11,078 bases of DNA from Ruminococcus sp. (GCA_003446315.1 DMBA01000298.1:1-11078); one strand, 5' to 3'; counted from the first letter of the stretch, positions 1-5,901 are shown. Translations and numbers: made by a program. Notes: generated by a model not told the origin, from the sequence alone.

Positions 1-2
1 AG

Positions 3-470
3 CGGCTGTTCTATACGCAGGGGGATTACGGGCTTTGGCAGTGCAGTGAGCCGTGCCACCAAAAGACCTATGACAATGAGGAAACGGTCAGGGCGATGTT
101 TGCGCAGCAGAAGGATATGCGTGTTCCGTCAGAGCTTGTGCCGCATTGTCCCGTCTGCGGCAAACCCATGAGCATGAATCTCCGCGCCGATGATACCTTC
201 GTCGAGGACGATGGCTGGCACAGAGCCGCAGAACGGTACGACGATTTCATACAGACGCATGAAGGGCAGCATATCCTGTTCCTTGAACTCGGTGTCGGCA
301 TGAATACGCCCGCGATCATCAAATTTCCCTTCTGGAAGATGACATATGCAAACCCGAATGCGGTCTATGCCTGCCTGAATTTCGGGGAAGCCTATGTGCC
401 GGATGAGATCGCCGGACAGAGCATTTGCATGGATGCGGATATCTGTGAAGTGCTGAATGACCTGATGTGA
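3..470 (+). CDS. Sirtuin-like NAD-dependent protein deacylase, C-terminal part (5' end outside window)
   Basis: The frame is open from the window edge and ends at TGA 468-470; about 155 residues are visible. They resemble the C-terminal half of Sir2-family proteins that clostridia carry (class M-like). A zinc-ribbon pattern is visible: the pair in WQCSEPC, then the pair in CPVCGKP about 35 residues later. Further on come the conserved stretches LELGVGMNTPAIIKFPFW and ACLNFGEAYVP, which in sirtuins belong to the NAD-binding Rossmann half. Family members remove acyl groups from lysines using NAD, or act as ADP-ribosyltransferases. The catalytic His and the N-terminal NAD-binding Gly motif lie upstream of the window, so activity cannot be judged. 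No macrodomain or GcvH-like partner, typical of some class M sirtuin operons, follows it: a terminator comes directly after the stop. The family call rests on sequence resemblance and is fairly secure; the subclass is not. Confidence 0.78.
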   Translation, partial: RLFYTQGDYGLWQCSEPCHQKTYDNEETVRAMFAQQKDMRVPSELVPHCPVCGKPMSMNLRADDTFVEDDGWHRAAERYDDFIQTHEGQHILFLELGVGMNTPAIIKFPFWKMTYANPNAVYACLNFGEAYVPDEIAGQSICMDADICEVLNDLM

Positions 471-473
471 TTT

Positions 474-510
474 GAGCCTTGCACGCTGGTTTGTGTGCAA
501 GGCTCATTTT
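474..510 (+). terminator. Rho-independent terminator of the sirtuin gene
   Basis: An 11-bp perfect stem pairs GAGCCTTGCAC (474-484) with GTGCAAGGCTC (495-505) around a 10-nt loop, followed by ATTTTAT. It starts four bases after the sirtuin stop codon. The U-run is short, but the stem is strong. Confidence 0.85.
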
Positions 511-636
511 ATGCCGATAGATGACTGGAATATTCTGCTTTTCATATGATTACAGCTATTTTGATCCCGCTTCCATGAAATCAGCAGAGATGCCCGCAAA
601 GGTTCGGGCGGGGCATACACAAAGCATTATGAAAAC

Positions 637-670
637 AAAAAACGCAGGCTTCCCATATCGAAAGCCTGCG
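637..670 (-). terminator. Terminator of the tRNA-Leu unit
   Basis: On the minus strand a 9-bp perfect stem (CGCAGGCTT, 670-662, with AAGCCTGCG, 651-643) is followed by six U's (642-637). It lies eight bases past the 3' end of the tRNA, so the tRNA appears to be transcribed alone. Confidence 0.88.
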
Positions 671-677
671 ATCTGAA

Positions 678-761
678 TGCTGCTGACCGGACTTGAACCG
701 GTACGGTGTATCCACCGAGAGATTTTAAGTCTCTTGCGTCTGCCGATTTCGCCACAGCAGC
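678..761 (-). tRNA. tRNA-Leu (anticodon UAA)
   Basis: The minus strand folds into a class II tRNA of 84 nt. The acceptor stem pairs GCTGCTG with CAGCAGC and the discriminator base is A. The D-arm carries the leucine-type GGCGAAATCGGCAGACGC. The anticodon stem AGAGA/TCTCT encloses the loop CTTAAAA, giving anticodon TAA. A long variable arm (CGGTG-GATA-CACCG) is present, and the T-arm ACCGG-TTCAAGT-CCGGT is intact. CCA is not encoded, so it would be added after transcription. The long variable arm and discriminator A support leucine over serine. It decodes UUA and UUG; UUA is a codon that the nearby hydrogenase genes avoid. Confidence 0.97.
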
Positions 762-769
762 ATATCACT

Positions 770-798
770 ATTATAACACAAATATGCAAAAAAGTCAA
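770..798 (-). promoter_or_regulatory. Sigma-A-type promoter of tRNA-Leu
   Basis: On the minus strand TTGACT (798-793) is followed by a 17-bp spacer and a perfect TATAAT (775-770). TG one base upstream of the -10 box makes it an extended -10 promoter. The tRNA 5' end lies nine bases past the -10 box, so the leader is very short. Confidence 0.88.
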
Positions 799-896
799 TG
801 GGTGACTGCACGAAAAATCAGGATGGACTTTCATGTGCGCAGAATGGGTTTGCAGCGCAGGATCGGACGGAACAGCCGGTTTTTTACCGATTTGCA

Positions 897-925
897 TTGA
901 CAGCAGCCGGAATTTGTGTTATACT
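897..925 (+). promoter_or_regulatory. Sigma-A-type promoter of the small-protein/PstS-like operon
   Basis: A perfect TTGACA (897-902), a 17-bp spacer and TATACT (920-925) with an extended -10 TG. The expected transcript start is near 932, leaving a 5' leader of about 50 nt before the first start codon at 981. Confidence 0.85.
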
Positions 926-980
926 GATTATCAATAATAAACGATGATCTTGCACTGCTTTCGGGGAAGGAGATGCACTT

Positions 981-1226
981 ATGATGGAAGATATCGGGCA
1001 GTTAATTGATATTGTTTTGGAATGCCTTGTTTTTTTGGGCACTCCGATTGCACTCGTCATCTGGTTTATCGTTTCATTGGTGCGGTTTCTCAAAACGCCG
1101 AAAACAGATGAAAAACGGAACATGTTACGGAAACAACTGATTATTTCATCCGTTCTGCTCGGAATTCTGATAGCACTGATCGCAGCACTTTTCATTATGC
1201 TGGCGATCGGTATTTCACATATGTGA
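981..1226 (+). CDS. Small two-helix membrane protein, function unknown
   Basis: This 81-residue protein is unrecognised. The start is supported by AAGGAG at 967-972, eight bases upstream; a second ATG follows immediately. Two hydrophobic segments are visible, at roughly residues 8-38 (IVLECLVFLGTPIALVIWF and on) and 53-79 (LIISSVLLGILIALIAALF). They are separated by a basic loop (KTPKTDEKRNMLRKQ), so both ends are probably outside and the loop cytoplasmic. It is the first gene of a three-gene transcript that ends with a PstS-like binding protein; the next start is eight bases after its stop. A structural or accessory membrane role linked to that binding protein is possible, but nothing in the sequence shows it. 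That it is a real gene is well supported by promoter, ribosome binding site and hydrophobic pattern. Confidence 0.8.
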   Translation: MMEDIGQLIDIVLECLVFLGTPIALVIWFIVSLVRFLKTPKTDEKRNMLRKQLIISSVLLGILIALIAALFIMLAIGISHM

Positions 1227-1234
1227 GGGCAACC

Positions 1235-1372
1235 ATGAAAGATGCTACCTTTTATAAGCTGCTGGCTGCGATCGTCATTCTCGGCACTTTGGTCACCGTG
1301 ATTCTGCTCGCAGTCACCAAGCAGCAATATGACAATTGTTCCATTCTCTCTTATATTGCAAACGGACGGTAA
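1235..1372 (+). CDS. 45-aa single-helix membrane peptide, function unknown
   Basis: A short reading frame sits between its neighbours with tight spacing: it starts eight bases after the previous stop and its TAA ends four bases before the PstS-like ATG at 1377. The 45 residues begin MKDATFYKLLAA and contain one hydrophobic segment at about residues 9-27 (LLAAIVILGTLVTVILLAV), followed by a short polar tail ending IANGR. The upstream TGAGGGCAACC is only a weak ribosome binding site, so translation is probably coupled to the upstream gene. There is no homology that I recognise. The hydrophobic pattern and the way it fills the gap exactly argue for a real gene; its small size and weak ribosome binding site argue for caution. 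Confidence 0.62.
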   Translation: MKDATFYKLLAAIVILGTLVTVILLAVTKQQYDNCSILSYIANGR

Positions 1373-1376
1373 TGAT

Positions 1377-2342
1377 ATGAAACGATTGACAAAACAAATC
1401 CTCGCACTTTGCGGTGCTGCGGCTTGGTTTGCTGCTTTTGATTTCGTTGTTTATCAGAATGTCACCAAACGCTGTGTCGATTACACAAGCGCGGAAATGC
1501 AGGCGAAATCTGTTGCGGTATCCGAATATCTGCCGTTTGATGCGGATTCAAAGATCGCAGCAGCATCCTCTGCACTGACGCTCTCGGATCATCCGCCGGT
1601 GATCGACGGAGCTGCCGGATTGTTTCCGCTGTATTCGGCATTCGTGCACGCGGTTTATCCGGAAGAAAGTGTGCATTATGAAGATGATGCGTTTACGCCG
1701 GACAGTGCGATGCAATACAGCAATACCCGCGGCGCTTATCAGGGGATTGCAGACGGTACTGTGGATATTGCCGTTTGTGTGAAGCCCTCTGACGAGCAGC
1801 TTGCATATGCCGAAGAAAAAGGCGCTGAACTCGATTTTGTGCCGCTGGGCTATGATGCATTTGTGTTTCTGGTCAACGGGAAAAATCCGGTGGAGCAGCT
1901 CACCTGCGAACAGGTGCGGGCGATCTATCGCGGGGAATATCACTTCTGGAGCGAAGTGGGCGGCGAACATGTGCTGATCGACCCGAAACAGCGCAATGCC
2001 GGCAGCGGCAGTCAGAGCGCCATGGAATCCTTCATGGACGGGCAGGAAATGCATTCCAATCCATTCGGATTTCTCGGAAGTGCGATCGGGTTTTCTTTCC
2101 GGTATTATGTTTCCGATCTGGTCGGGGATGACCGCGTCAAAATGCTCTCGCTGGACGGCGTTTCACCGACGCCGGAACATATTGCGGACGGCAGTTATCC
2201 GATCGTCAGCACGTTTTTTGCAGTTTACAATAAGCAGAATCCGCATCCGGATCTGCCGGAACTGCTTGCGTGGATGCAGTCGGATGAAGCACAGAAAATT
2301 GTGGCGGATACCGGCTTTGTGCCGCTGCATCCCGCCGCATGA
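1377..2342 (+). CDS. PstS-like phosphate/anion-binding protein, membrane-anchored
   Basis: A 321-residue protein of the periplasmic-binding type II family, like PstS of phosphate ABC transporters. The family's DGxxxxxPLxxAF signature appears at residues 78-89 (DGAAGLFPLYSAF), TRGAYQGIADGTVDIAV at 117-133, and the anion-loop equivalent RNAGSGSQ at 206-213. The N-terminus (MKRLTKQ and a hydrophobic stretch to about residue 26) looks like a signal anchor: LALC at 9-12 is a poor lipobox because Leu precedes the Cys. I chose ATG 1377 over the in-frame ATG 1329 because 1377 starts with a proper signal sequence and lies just after the upstream stop, whereas 1329 lies inside the 45-aa gene. No pstCAB permease or ATPase genes are adjacent, so it may serve a distant transporter or act as a sensor; ligand identity is inferred only. 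Confidence 0.82.
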   Translation: MKRLTKQILALCGAAAWFAAFDFVVYQNVTKRCVDYTSAEMQAKSVAVSEYLPFDADSKIAAASSALTLSDHPPVIDGAAGLFPLYSAFVHAVYPEESVHYEDDAFTPDSAMQYSNTRGAYQGIADGTVDIAVCVKPSDEQLAYAEEKGAELDFVPLGYDAFVFLVNGKNPVEQLTCEQVRAIYRGEYHFWSEVGGEHVLIDPKQRNAGSGSQSAMESFMDGQEMHSNPFGFLGSAIGFSFRYYVSDLVGDDRVKMLSLDGVSPTPEHIADGSYPIVSTFFAVYNKQNPHPDLPELLAWMQSDEAQKIVADTGFVPLHPAA

Positions 2343-2356
2343 ATACTATTTATCAT

Positions 2357-2400
2357 AAAAAAAGACGCACGCTTTGCAATGCAGAGCTGTGCGTCTTTTT
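2357..2400 (+). terminator. Bidirectional terminator between the convergent PstS-like and GH16 genes
   Basis: GACGCAC (2364-2370) pairs with GTGCGTC (2389-2395). Seven A's precede the stem and five T's follow it, so it can end transcripts from both strands. An inner GCT/AGC pairing (2371-2373 with 2385-2387) lengthens the helix. It lies 14 bases after the plus-strand stop and 18 bases past the minus-strand stop. Confidence 0.88.
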
Positions 2401-2418
2401 GATATGCGGTTTTTGGAA

Positions 2419-3906
2419 TTATTCCGGATTCTGCGCTTCCCATTTGATATTGGAAAGCGTGACCTGATGTGCCCCGCATGCGGCTGCATTGCCGATGCTG
2501 CCAAGCTGGAATTTCAGGTCAACGGTCATGTCATCTGAAAATGTGACCGGAAAACAATAATGCACCGGTTCTTCCGTCAGGGAAACCGTTTTATCCAGAT
2601 AGCGCGTATAAGCGGCATCTTCTGCGGTCACGATCATATCCCGCTGCGCTGTTGCGGATGCATCAAAAGAAAGCTGATATGTTTCACCTGCGCGGACTGC
2701 CTGCGCCCGGATCAGCCCCATGATGCTGTATTCCAGTGAACCGACATCTGTCACGGAGATCACGGAGCAGCCGTCTTTGTTTGCAACCGCTGCCGCTGCA
2801 CCTTCTATATAGGAATCCAGCGGCAGGGATGTGACCGCTGTCGGCGAAAAGCTGCCTGCATCATAAACACGAACATAATCAATGTCGAAATGCTTTTCTC
2901 CGTCTTCGAATATGGTCGGGTCGCCGTAGATCCCGTCAACGCCGTCAAAATGTCCGCCGACTGCAAGATTCAGGATCATATAAAAATTTTGGTCGAACGG
3001 GGCAGGGTAGGCATGGTTTTCGGAATACCAGTCTGTCTGGGTGCTGTAGCAGAAATCATCCACATACCAGCGGATCTCTCCGCGTTCCCATTCGATCGCA
3101 TAAGTGTGCCAATCCTGCGCGGATGTGCCTTCCGGAAATGCGAATGTATTCGTCAGATAGGTGTTGTTCGGCCAGACATCGCCGAAATGGATCGTGCCGC
3201 AGATCTTCTCCGGTGTGCTGCCCCAGCCTTCCATAATGTCGATCTCTCCGGAAGCTGCCCAGCCGCCGTATGCGCTGTCTTCCGGCAGCATCCAGATCGC
3301 AGGCCAGAGCGATTTGCCGGCATCACAGCGTGCACGCACTTCGATCCTGCCGCCGCATGCCGAGAATTTGTGCTGCGAACTGAGCCTTGCGGAAGTGTAT
3401 GCGTAATCGCCCTGAACCGCATCATGATACGATTCATGACGGGCTGCGATCGTCAGGATGCCGTCATGCACGGATGCATTGCGGTCTGTATAAAACTGCT
3501 GCTCGTTGTTGCCCCAGCCGTTTGTGATATAATTGCCGTTGGCATCGAGTTTCCAGTTGCCGCATTCATATGACCAGTTTTCCATATTCAGCGTATCGCC
3601 CTCAAATTCATCTTGCCAGACGGGATTCTGATCCGGATGGGCGAGAAGCTGCTGTTTCAAAAGCGTCAGATCAACGGCTGTGAGTTTCCCGTTTCCGTCC
3701 AGATCGGCGGTGGATGGATCAAAGCAGCCGGAGCTGTCGTTTTTCAGCAGATATTGCTGAAGTGCAAGGACATCGTATGCATTGACCGAGCCGCTTCGGT
3801 CAACATCGCCGGGAACGGGCTGCGGCAGAGTCAGCGCCGATGCCGGAAAGATGCCGGCAAAGAAAACCGATATTGCTGCCGCGGCTGTTATGATCTTTTT
3901 TGTCAT
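2419..3906 (-). CDS. Secreted dockerin-containing GH16 beta-glucanase
   Basis: A 495-residue extracellular enzyme. Residues 1-24 form a signal peptide (MTKKIITAAAAISVFF... with likely cleavage after ASA). Residues 32-90 are a dockerin with two EF-hand-like calcium repeats, GDVDRSGSVNAYD and ADLDGNGKLTAVD, which would plug the enzyme into a cohesin scaffold. Residues 96-349 are a GH16 domain with the catalytic motif GEIDIMEG: Glu221 is the likely nucleophile, Asp223 the helper and Glu226 the acid/base. The ExDxxE spacing matches laminarinase and beta-1,3(4)-glucanase types rather than the shorter ExDxE lichenase type. Residues 352-491 resemble a CBM4/9-like beta-sandwich (QLSFDASA near the middle). 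The ATG at 3906 has AAAGGA upstream; the frame is open further but those 36 codons overlap the Imm22 gene. It lies 25 bases downstream of that gene on the same strand. Exact substrate is uncertain. Confidence 0.93.
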   Translation of the reverse strand: MTKKIITAAAAISVFFAGIFPASALTLPQPVPGDVDRSGSVNAYDVLALQQYLLKNDSSGCFDPSTADLDGNGKLTAVDLTLLKQQLLAHPDQNPVWQDEFEGDTLNMENWSYECGNWKLDANGNYITNGWGNNEQQFYTDRNASVHDGILTIAARHESYHDAVQGDYAYTSARLSSQHKFSACGGRIEVRARCDAGKSLWPAIWMLPEDSAYGGWAASGEIDIMEGWGSTPEKICGTIHFGDVWPNNTYLTNTFAFPEGTSAQDWHTYAIEWERGEIRWYVDDFCYSTQTDWYSENHAYPAPFDQNFYMILNLAVGGHFDGVDGIYGDPTIFEDGEKHFDIDYVRVYDAGSFSPTAVTSLPLDSYIEGAAAAVANKDGCSVISVTDVGSLEYSIMGLIRAQAVRAGETYQLSFDASATAQRDMIVTAEDAAYTRYLDKTVSLTEEPVHYCFPVTFSDDMTVDLKFQLGSIGNAAACGAHQVTLSNIKWEAQNPE

Positions 3907-3931
3907 TTTGGATCCTTTCCTTTCCTGCATT

Positions 3932-4318
3932 TTATGCGTCCGTTTCTGCTGCTGTGCTGCCGAGAAACCGGAAGCCGCTTTTTTCTGCGATGCCGCCGGT
4001 ATATGCAAAGTCATACAGCAGGATCATTGCATTGCACGGAAAAGGCAGTTTGTCGCCGGTCTGCGCCTGCATTGCCGGGATCACGGTGTCATCATATGAA
4101 CAGCCCGCAAGCAGCACTGCCAGAGAATCCGTCGGGGCAGCATGCATTGCACATTCGAAAAAATCTTCGTCAAAATCATCCTGATCTATGCCGAAATCTT
4201 CCAGAAACGGAGCAGAAATATCTGCGCCGTCTTCGGAATAAACCGGTTCTGTATACGCTTCCAGTTTTTCTTCTGAATCCGTATTGCCGATCCAGACGGA
4301 AACAACTGTCTGTGCCAT
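3932..4318 (-). CDS. Imm22-family immunity protein (DUF4284-like)
   Basis: A 128-residue, acidic, soluble protein. The start VSVWIGN and the spaced pattern EEKLEAYTE, FLEDFGID, DDFDEDFFE and SYDD resemble the Imm22 family, predicted immunity proteins of polymorphic toxin systems. ATG 4318 is chosen because AGGAG (4333-4329) sits ten bases upstream and the VSVWIGN core follows at once; the in-frame extension to 4378 would run through the promoter. No signal peptide or membrane segment is seen, as fits a cytoplasmic antitoxin. No toxin, secretion or Rhs-like gene is present within the window, so it is an orphan here. It is the first gene after a strong promoter and the GH16 gene follows in 25 bases without a visible terminator, so the two may be cotranscribed. 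The family call rests on remembered motif patterns; protection against a toxin is inferred from the family. Confidence 0.72.
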   Translation of the reverse strand: MAQTVVSVWIGNTDSEEKLEAYTEPVYSEDGADISAPFLEDFGIDQDDFDEDFFECAMHAAPTDSLAVLLAGCSYDDTVIPAMQAQTGDKLPFPCNAMILLYDFAYTGGIAEKSGFRFLGSTAAETDA

Positions 4319-4349
4319 GATAACATCACTCCTTTTGTATGTTGGTTTC

Positions 4350-4378
4350 ATTATACCATGGCACATGACAATTGTCAA
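4350..4378 (-). promoter_or_regulatory. Consensus sigma-A promoter of Imm22 (and possibly GH16)
   Basis: On the minus strand a perfect TTGACA (4378-4373), a 17-bp spacer and a perfect TATAAT (4355-4350) preceded by an extended -10 TG. Such a complete match should be very strong unless repressed. It lies immediately downstream of the S1-domain gene, 12 bases after its stop. Confidence 0.92.
4366..4377. promoter_or_regulatory. 12-bp perfect palindrome over the Imm22 -35 box (possible operator)
   Basis: TGACAATTGTCA is perfectly self-complementary and covers five of the six -35 bases. A repressor bound here would block polymerase. The site may be fortuitous because TTGACA contributes half of it. 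Confidence 0.4.
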
Positions 4379-4390
4379 TGCAAAATATGA

Positions 4391-5365
4391 CTATTCTGCT
4401 CCGGCGTGCTGATCCTGCATGCGGTTTTCTGTGAATCTGCTTGCGATCCGGCGTTTTGCCTGCGGCGGGGTGTAGATCCATTCATCCATATGATCGCCGG
4501 TGAAAAAGTATTTCATCGGGGGCGGTGCAGCCGGTGCTGCTTCGTCAAAGACATCAACGATCGCCAGCTTGATCTTCATGCGATCCGGCACGATGCTTTT
4601 GATGTAAACGCTGGCATGCTGACCGGGTACAACATCCGCCCGCAGATCTGCCAGACCTGCAAGATTCGGTGCCAGTTCAATGAAAATGCCGTAATCTTCC
4701 ACGGAACGCACTATGCCTGCGACCGTTTCACCGGCGGAAAAACAAGCCGCATTTTCCATCCATGTGCCGAGCAGTTCCTTGTGCGTCAGGAGCACTCTGC
4801 CGTTCTCAAATCCCTTCACCATCACGCGGATCTCCTGTCCCACCCGGAAACGGTCGGCAGGATGCGAAATGCGTGAAACAGAGATCGCGTCGATCGGAAT
4901 GAGCGAGGGCACGCCGCATCCGATATCGACAAAGCACCCGAACGGCGCAAGATGTGTGACACATGCCGGAATGACATCACCCGGTTGCAGGTGACTGAGA
5001 TAACCGTCACGGCAATGCTCCTGCTGCATGCGGCGTGACAGCACGGCATACGGTGTGCCGTCCGGATCGCGGGCGATGCGCAGCACCGAAAAGCATACCG
5101 GTTTATTGACACGCGAAATCAACGCAATATCGCGCGTTACGCCCTCACTGATGCCGATGGCACCCTCTGTGCGCGGGATCATGCCGCGCATGCAGGGCAG
5201 GTCTACATGCAGATTGTGACCGCTGTCACAGACCCGCACACGCGCTTCCAGACGCTGTCCGCTTTCCATGGCTGCACGCAGCCCTTCCTCTGTAGAAAGT
5301 GCTGCATAATTCTGCGGGGAATGCAGCAGGCTCCCCTCCGGTAAATAACAGGATCGCTGTTCCAT
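4391..5365 (-). CDS. S1-domain RNA-binding protein (ribosomal protein S1-like)
   Basis: A 324-residue cytoplasmic protein with about three S1 (OB-fold) RNA-binding domains: a divergent one at roughly 35-112, a clear one at 126-196 (GDVIPACVTHLAPFGCFVDI, then VMVKGFENGRVLLTHKE) and another at 210-270 (GETVAGIVRSVEDYGIFIEL). The GxFVDI/GIFIEL strands and the following short basic strand are typical of the fold. Shorter S1-like proteins of this kind are common in Clostridia and are often annotated as 30S protein S1, although classic S1 has four to six domains; here a role in translation or RNA handling is inferred. The C-terminus (285-324) is a non-S1 tail with KYFFTGDHMDEWIYTP. ATG 5365 is chosen because GGAGG lies five bases upstream; an ATG four codons earlier overlaps that site. 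The promoter was not identified with confidence. Confidence 0.85.
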   Translation of the reverse strand: MEQRSCYLPEGSLLHSPQNYAALSTEEGLRAAMESGQRLEARVRVCDSGHNLHVDLPCMRGMIPRTEGAIGISEGVTRDIALISRVNKPVCFSVLRIARDPDGTPYAVLSRRMQQEHCRDGYLSHLQPGDVIPACVTHLAPFGCFVDIGCGVPSLIPIDAISVSRISHPADRFRVGQEIRVMVKGFENGRVLLTHKELLGTWMENAACFSAGETVAGIVRSVEDYGIFIELAPNLAGLADLRADVVPGQHASVYIKSIVPDRMKIKLAIVDVFDEAAPAAPPPMKYFFTGDHMDEWIYTPPQAKRRIASRFTENRMQDQHAGAE

Positions 5366-5560
5366 TTTTACCTCCATATTCTTTTGAGCAGTATTTTTTT
5401 GACCGGAGTGCCCGCATTGTGCGATGCTGTAAAAAACTGTACACGGCAATGCTGACCGGCATGCTCCGAATCCGTTCTTATTTTATGCGGATTTGATGTA
5501 GAGAAAGCGCAAATTTTCTGCAAAACCGGATTTTTTTTTCGCAGAGAAAGGGTTTTATAA

Positions 5561-5610
5561 AATTTAATGTCGAAAATGACATATGTCCGCGACCGGCGGA
5601 CAAATTAAAT
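5561..5610. repeat. Inverted-repeat cluster with three-way-junction potential
   Basis: The outer arms ATTTAAT (5562-5568) and ATTAAAT (5604-5610) are complementary. Inside are a small hairpin TGTC-GAAAAT-GACA (5568-5581) and a GC-rich hairpin TGTCCGC-GACCG-GCGGACA (5584-5602). It is upstream of the mapped hydrogenase promoter, so it may be a protein-binding site, part of a longer transcript, or a leader element on the opposite strand. Confidence 0.45.
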
Positions 5611-5697
5611 GCTGAAACTATGTTGTAAAATATCGGAAATACGTTGATTTTGCGGTTTGACAAAGCTAATTCATAGAAACGCACGAAAAGGAATGAT

Positions 5698-5714
5698 AAA
5701 AGTTGTGCACTTTT
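5698..5714. promoter_or_regulatory. Interrupted palindrome just upstream of the hydrogenase -35 box
   Basis: AAAAGT (5698-5703) and ACTTTT (5709-5714) form an inverted repeat around TGTGC, ending four bases before the -35 box. The position suits an activator or repressor site. No known regulator consensus was matched. Confidence 0.3.
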
Positions 5715-5718
5715 GACC

Positions 5719-5747
5719 TTGATTTTTTCGTCGAAATGTAGTAAAAT
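5719..5747 (+). promoter_or_regulatory. Probable promoter of the hydrogenase operon
   Basis: TTGATT (5719-5724), a 17-bp spacer and TAAAAT (5742-5747). A TTGACC at 5713-5718 is a stronger -35 by itself but is 23 bases from the -10 box. Transcription would start near 5754, giving a leader of about 148 nt. Confidence 0.6.
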
Positions 5748-5753
5748 CATTAC

Positions 5754-5901
5754 GGCTAGGTGTGATTACCGGTCTATCAGGTGCCGGCTGCACCCTTTTG
5801 CATTCTATGCATCCCAATACAAAATCACCTGATTCTCCCGTGCAGTATGTACGGAAAGTCAAATTCAATCGTATCTCAATCATAAGGAGGAAACGATTCA
5901 T
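5754..5901 (+). promoter_or_regulatory. Structured 5' leader of the hydrogenase operon
   Basis: The leader contains at least three helices that cannot all form together. Helix A is GGTGC-CGGCT-GCACC (5780-5794), followed by CTTTT. Helix B pairs ATCAGGTG (5776-5783) with CACCTGAT (5826-5833), eight perfect base pairs. Helix C pairs AGGTG-t-GATT (5758-5767, one bulged T) with AATCACCT (5823-5830). A small TGCAT-TCT-ATGCA hairpin (5800-5812) lies inside helix B. AAGGAGG at 5884-5890 is the hydC ribosome binding site. No known riboswitch class was recognised. Confidence 0.42.

Larger units (their letters stand above)
5366..5901. other. Divergent AT-rich intergenic region between the S1-domain gene and the hydrogenase operon
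   Basis: About 536 bases with no convincing gene. It holds the hydrogenase promoter and leader, an inverted-repeat cluster at 5561-5610, a nine-T run at 5531-5539 bracketed by TTTTCTGC and GCAGAGAAAG, and an 8-bp direct repeat AGAGAAAG at 5500-5507 and 5543-5550. A weak minus-strand -10-like TAAAAT for the S1 gene lies near 5480, but I see no good -35 box for it. Confidence 0.6.

Noticed and set aside
590..616. Hairpin ATGCCC/GGGCAT between the sirtuin and tRNA units
   Set aside because: Only six pairs with a 15-nt interior and no U-run on either strand; the flanking units already have good terminators.
556..897. 113-codon minus-strand frame
   Set aside because: It runs through the tRNA-Leu gene, its terminator and its promoter.
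1329..1376. Longer N-terminus for the PstS-like protein
   Set aside because: It overlaps the 45-aa gene and would bury the signal anchor behind 16 extra residues.
3907..4014. Longer N-terminus for the GH16 protein
   Set aside because: The upstream codons overlap the end of the Imm22 gene, lack a signal-peptide character and have no ribosome binding site; the ATG at 3906 has both.
5623..5650. Rex-like operator upstream of hydC
   Set aside because: TTGTAAAATA looks like a left half-site, but no inverted right half follows.
5478..5750. 90-codon minus-strand frame in the divergent intergenic region
   Set aside because: No ribosome binding site precedes it, it overlaps the hydrogenase promoter, and the product shows no recognisable pattern.
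5754..5901. T-box, FMN or SAM riboswitch in the hydrogenase leader
   Set aside because: None of the conserved core sequences, such as the T-box AGGGTGGNACCGCG, is present.
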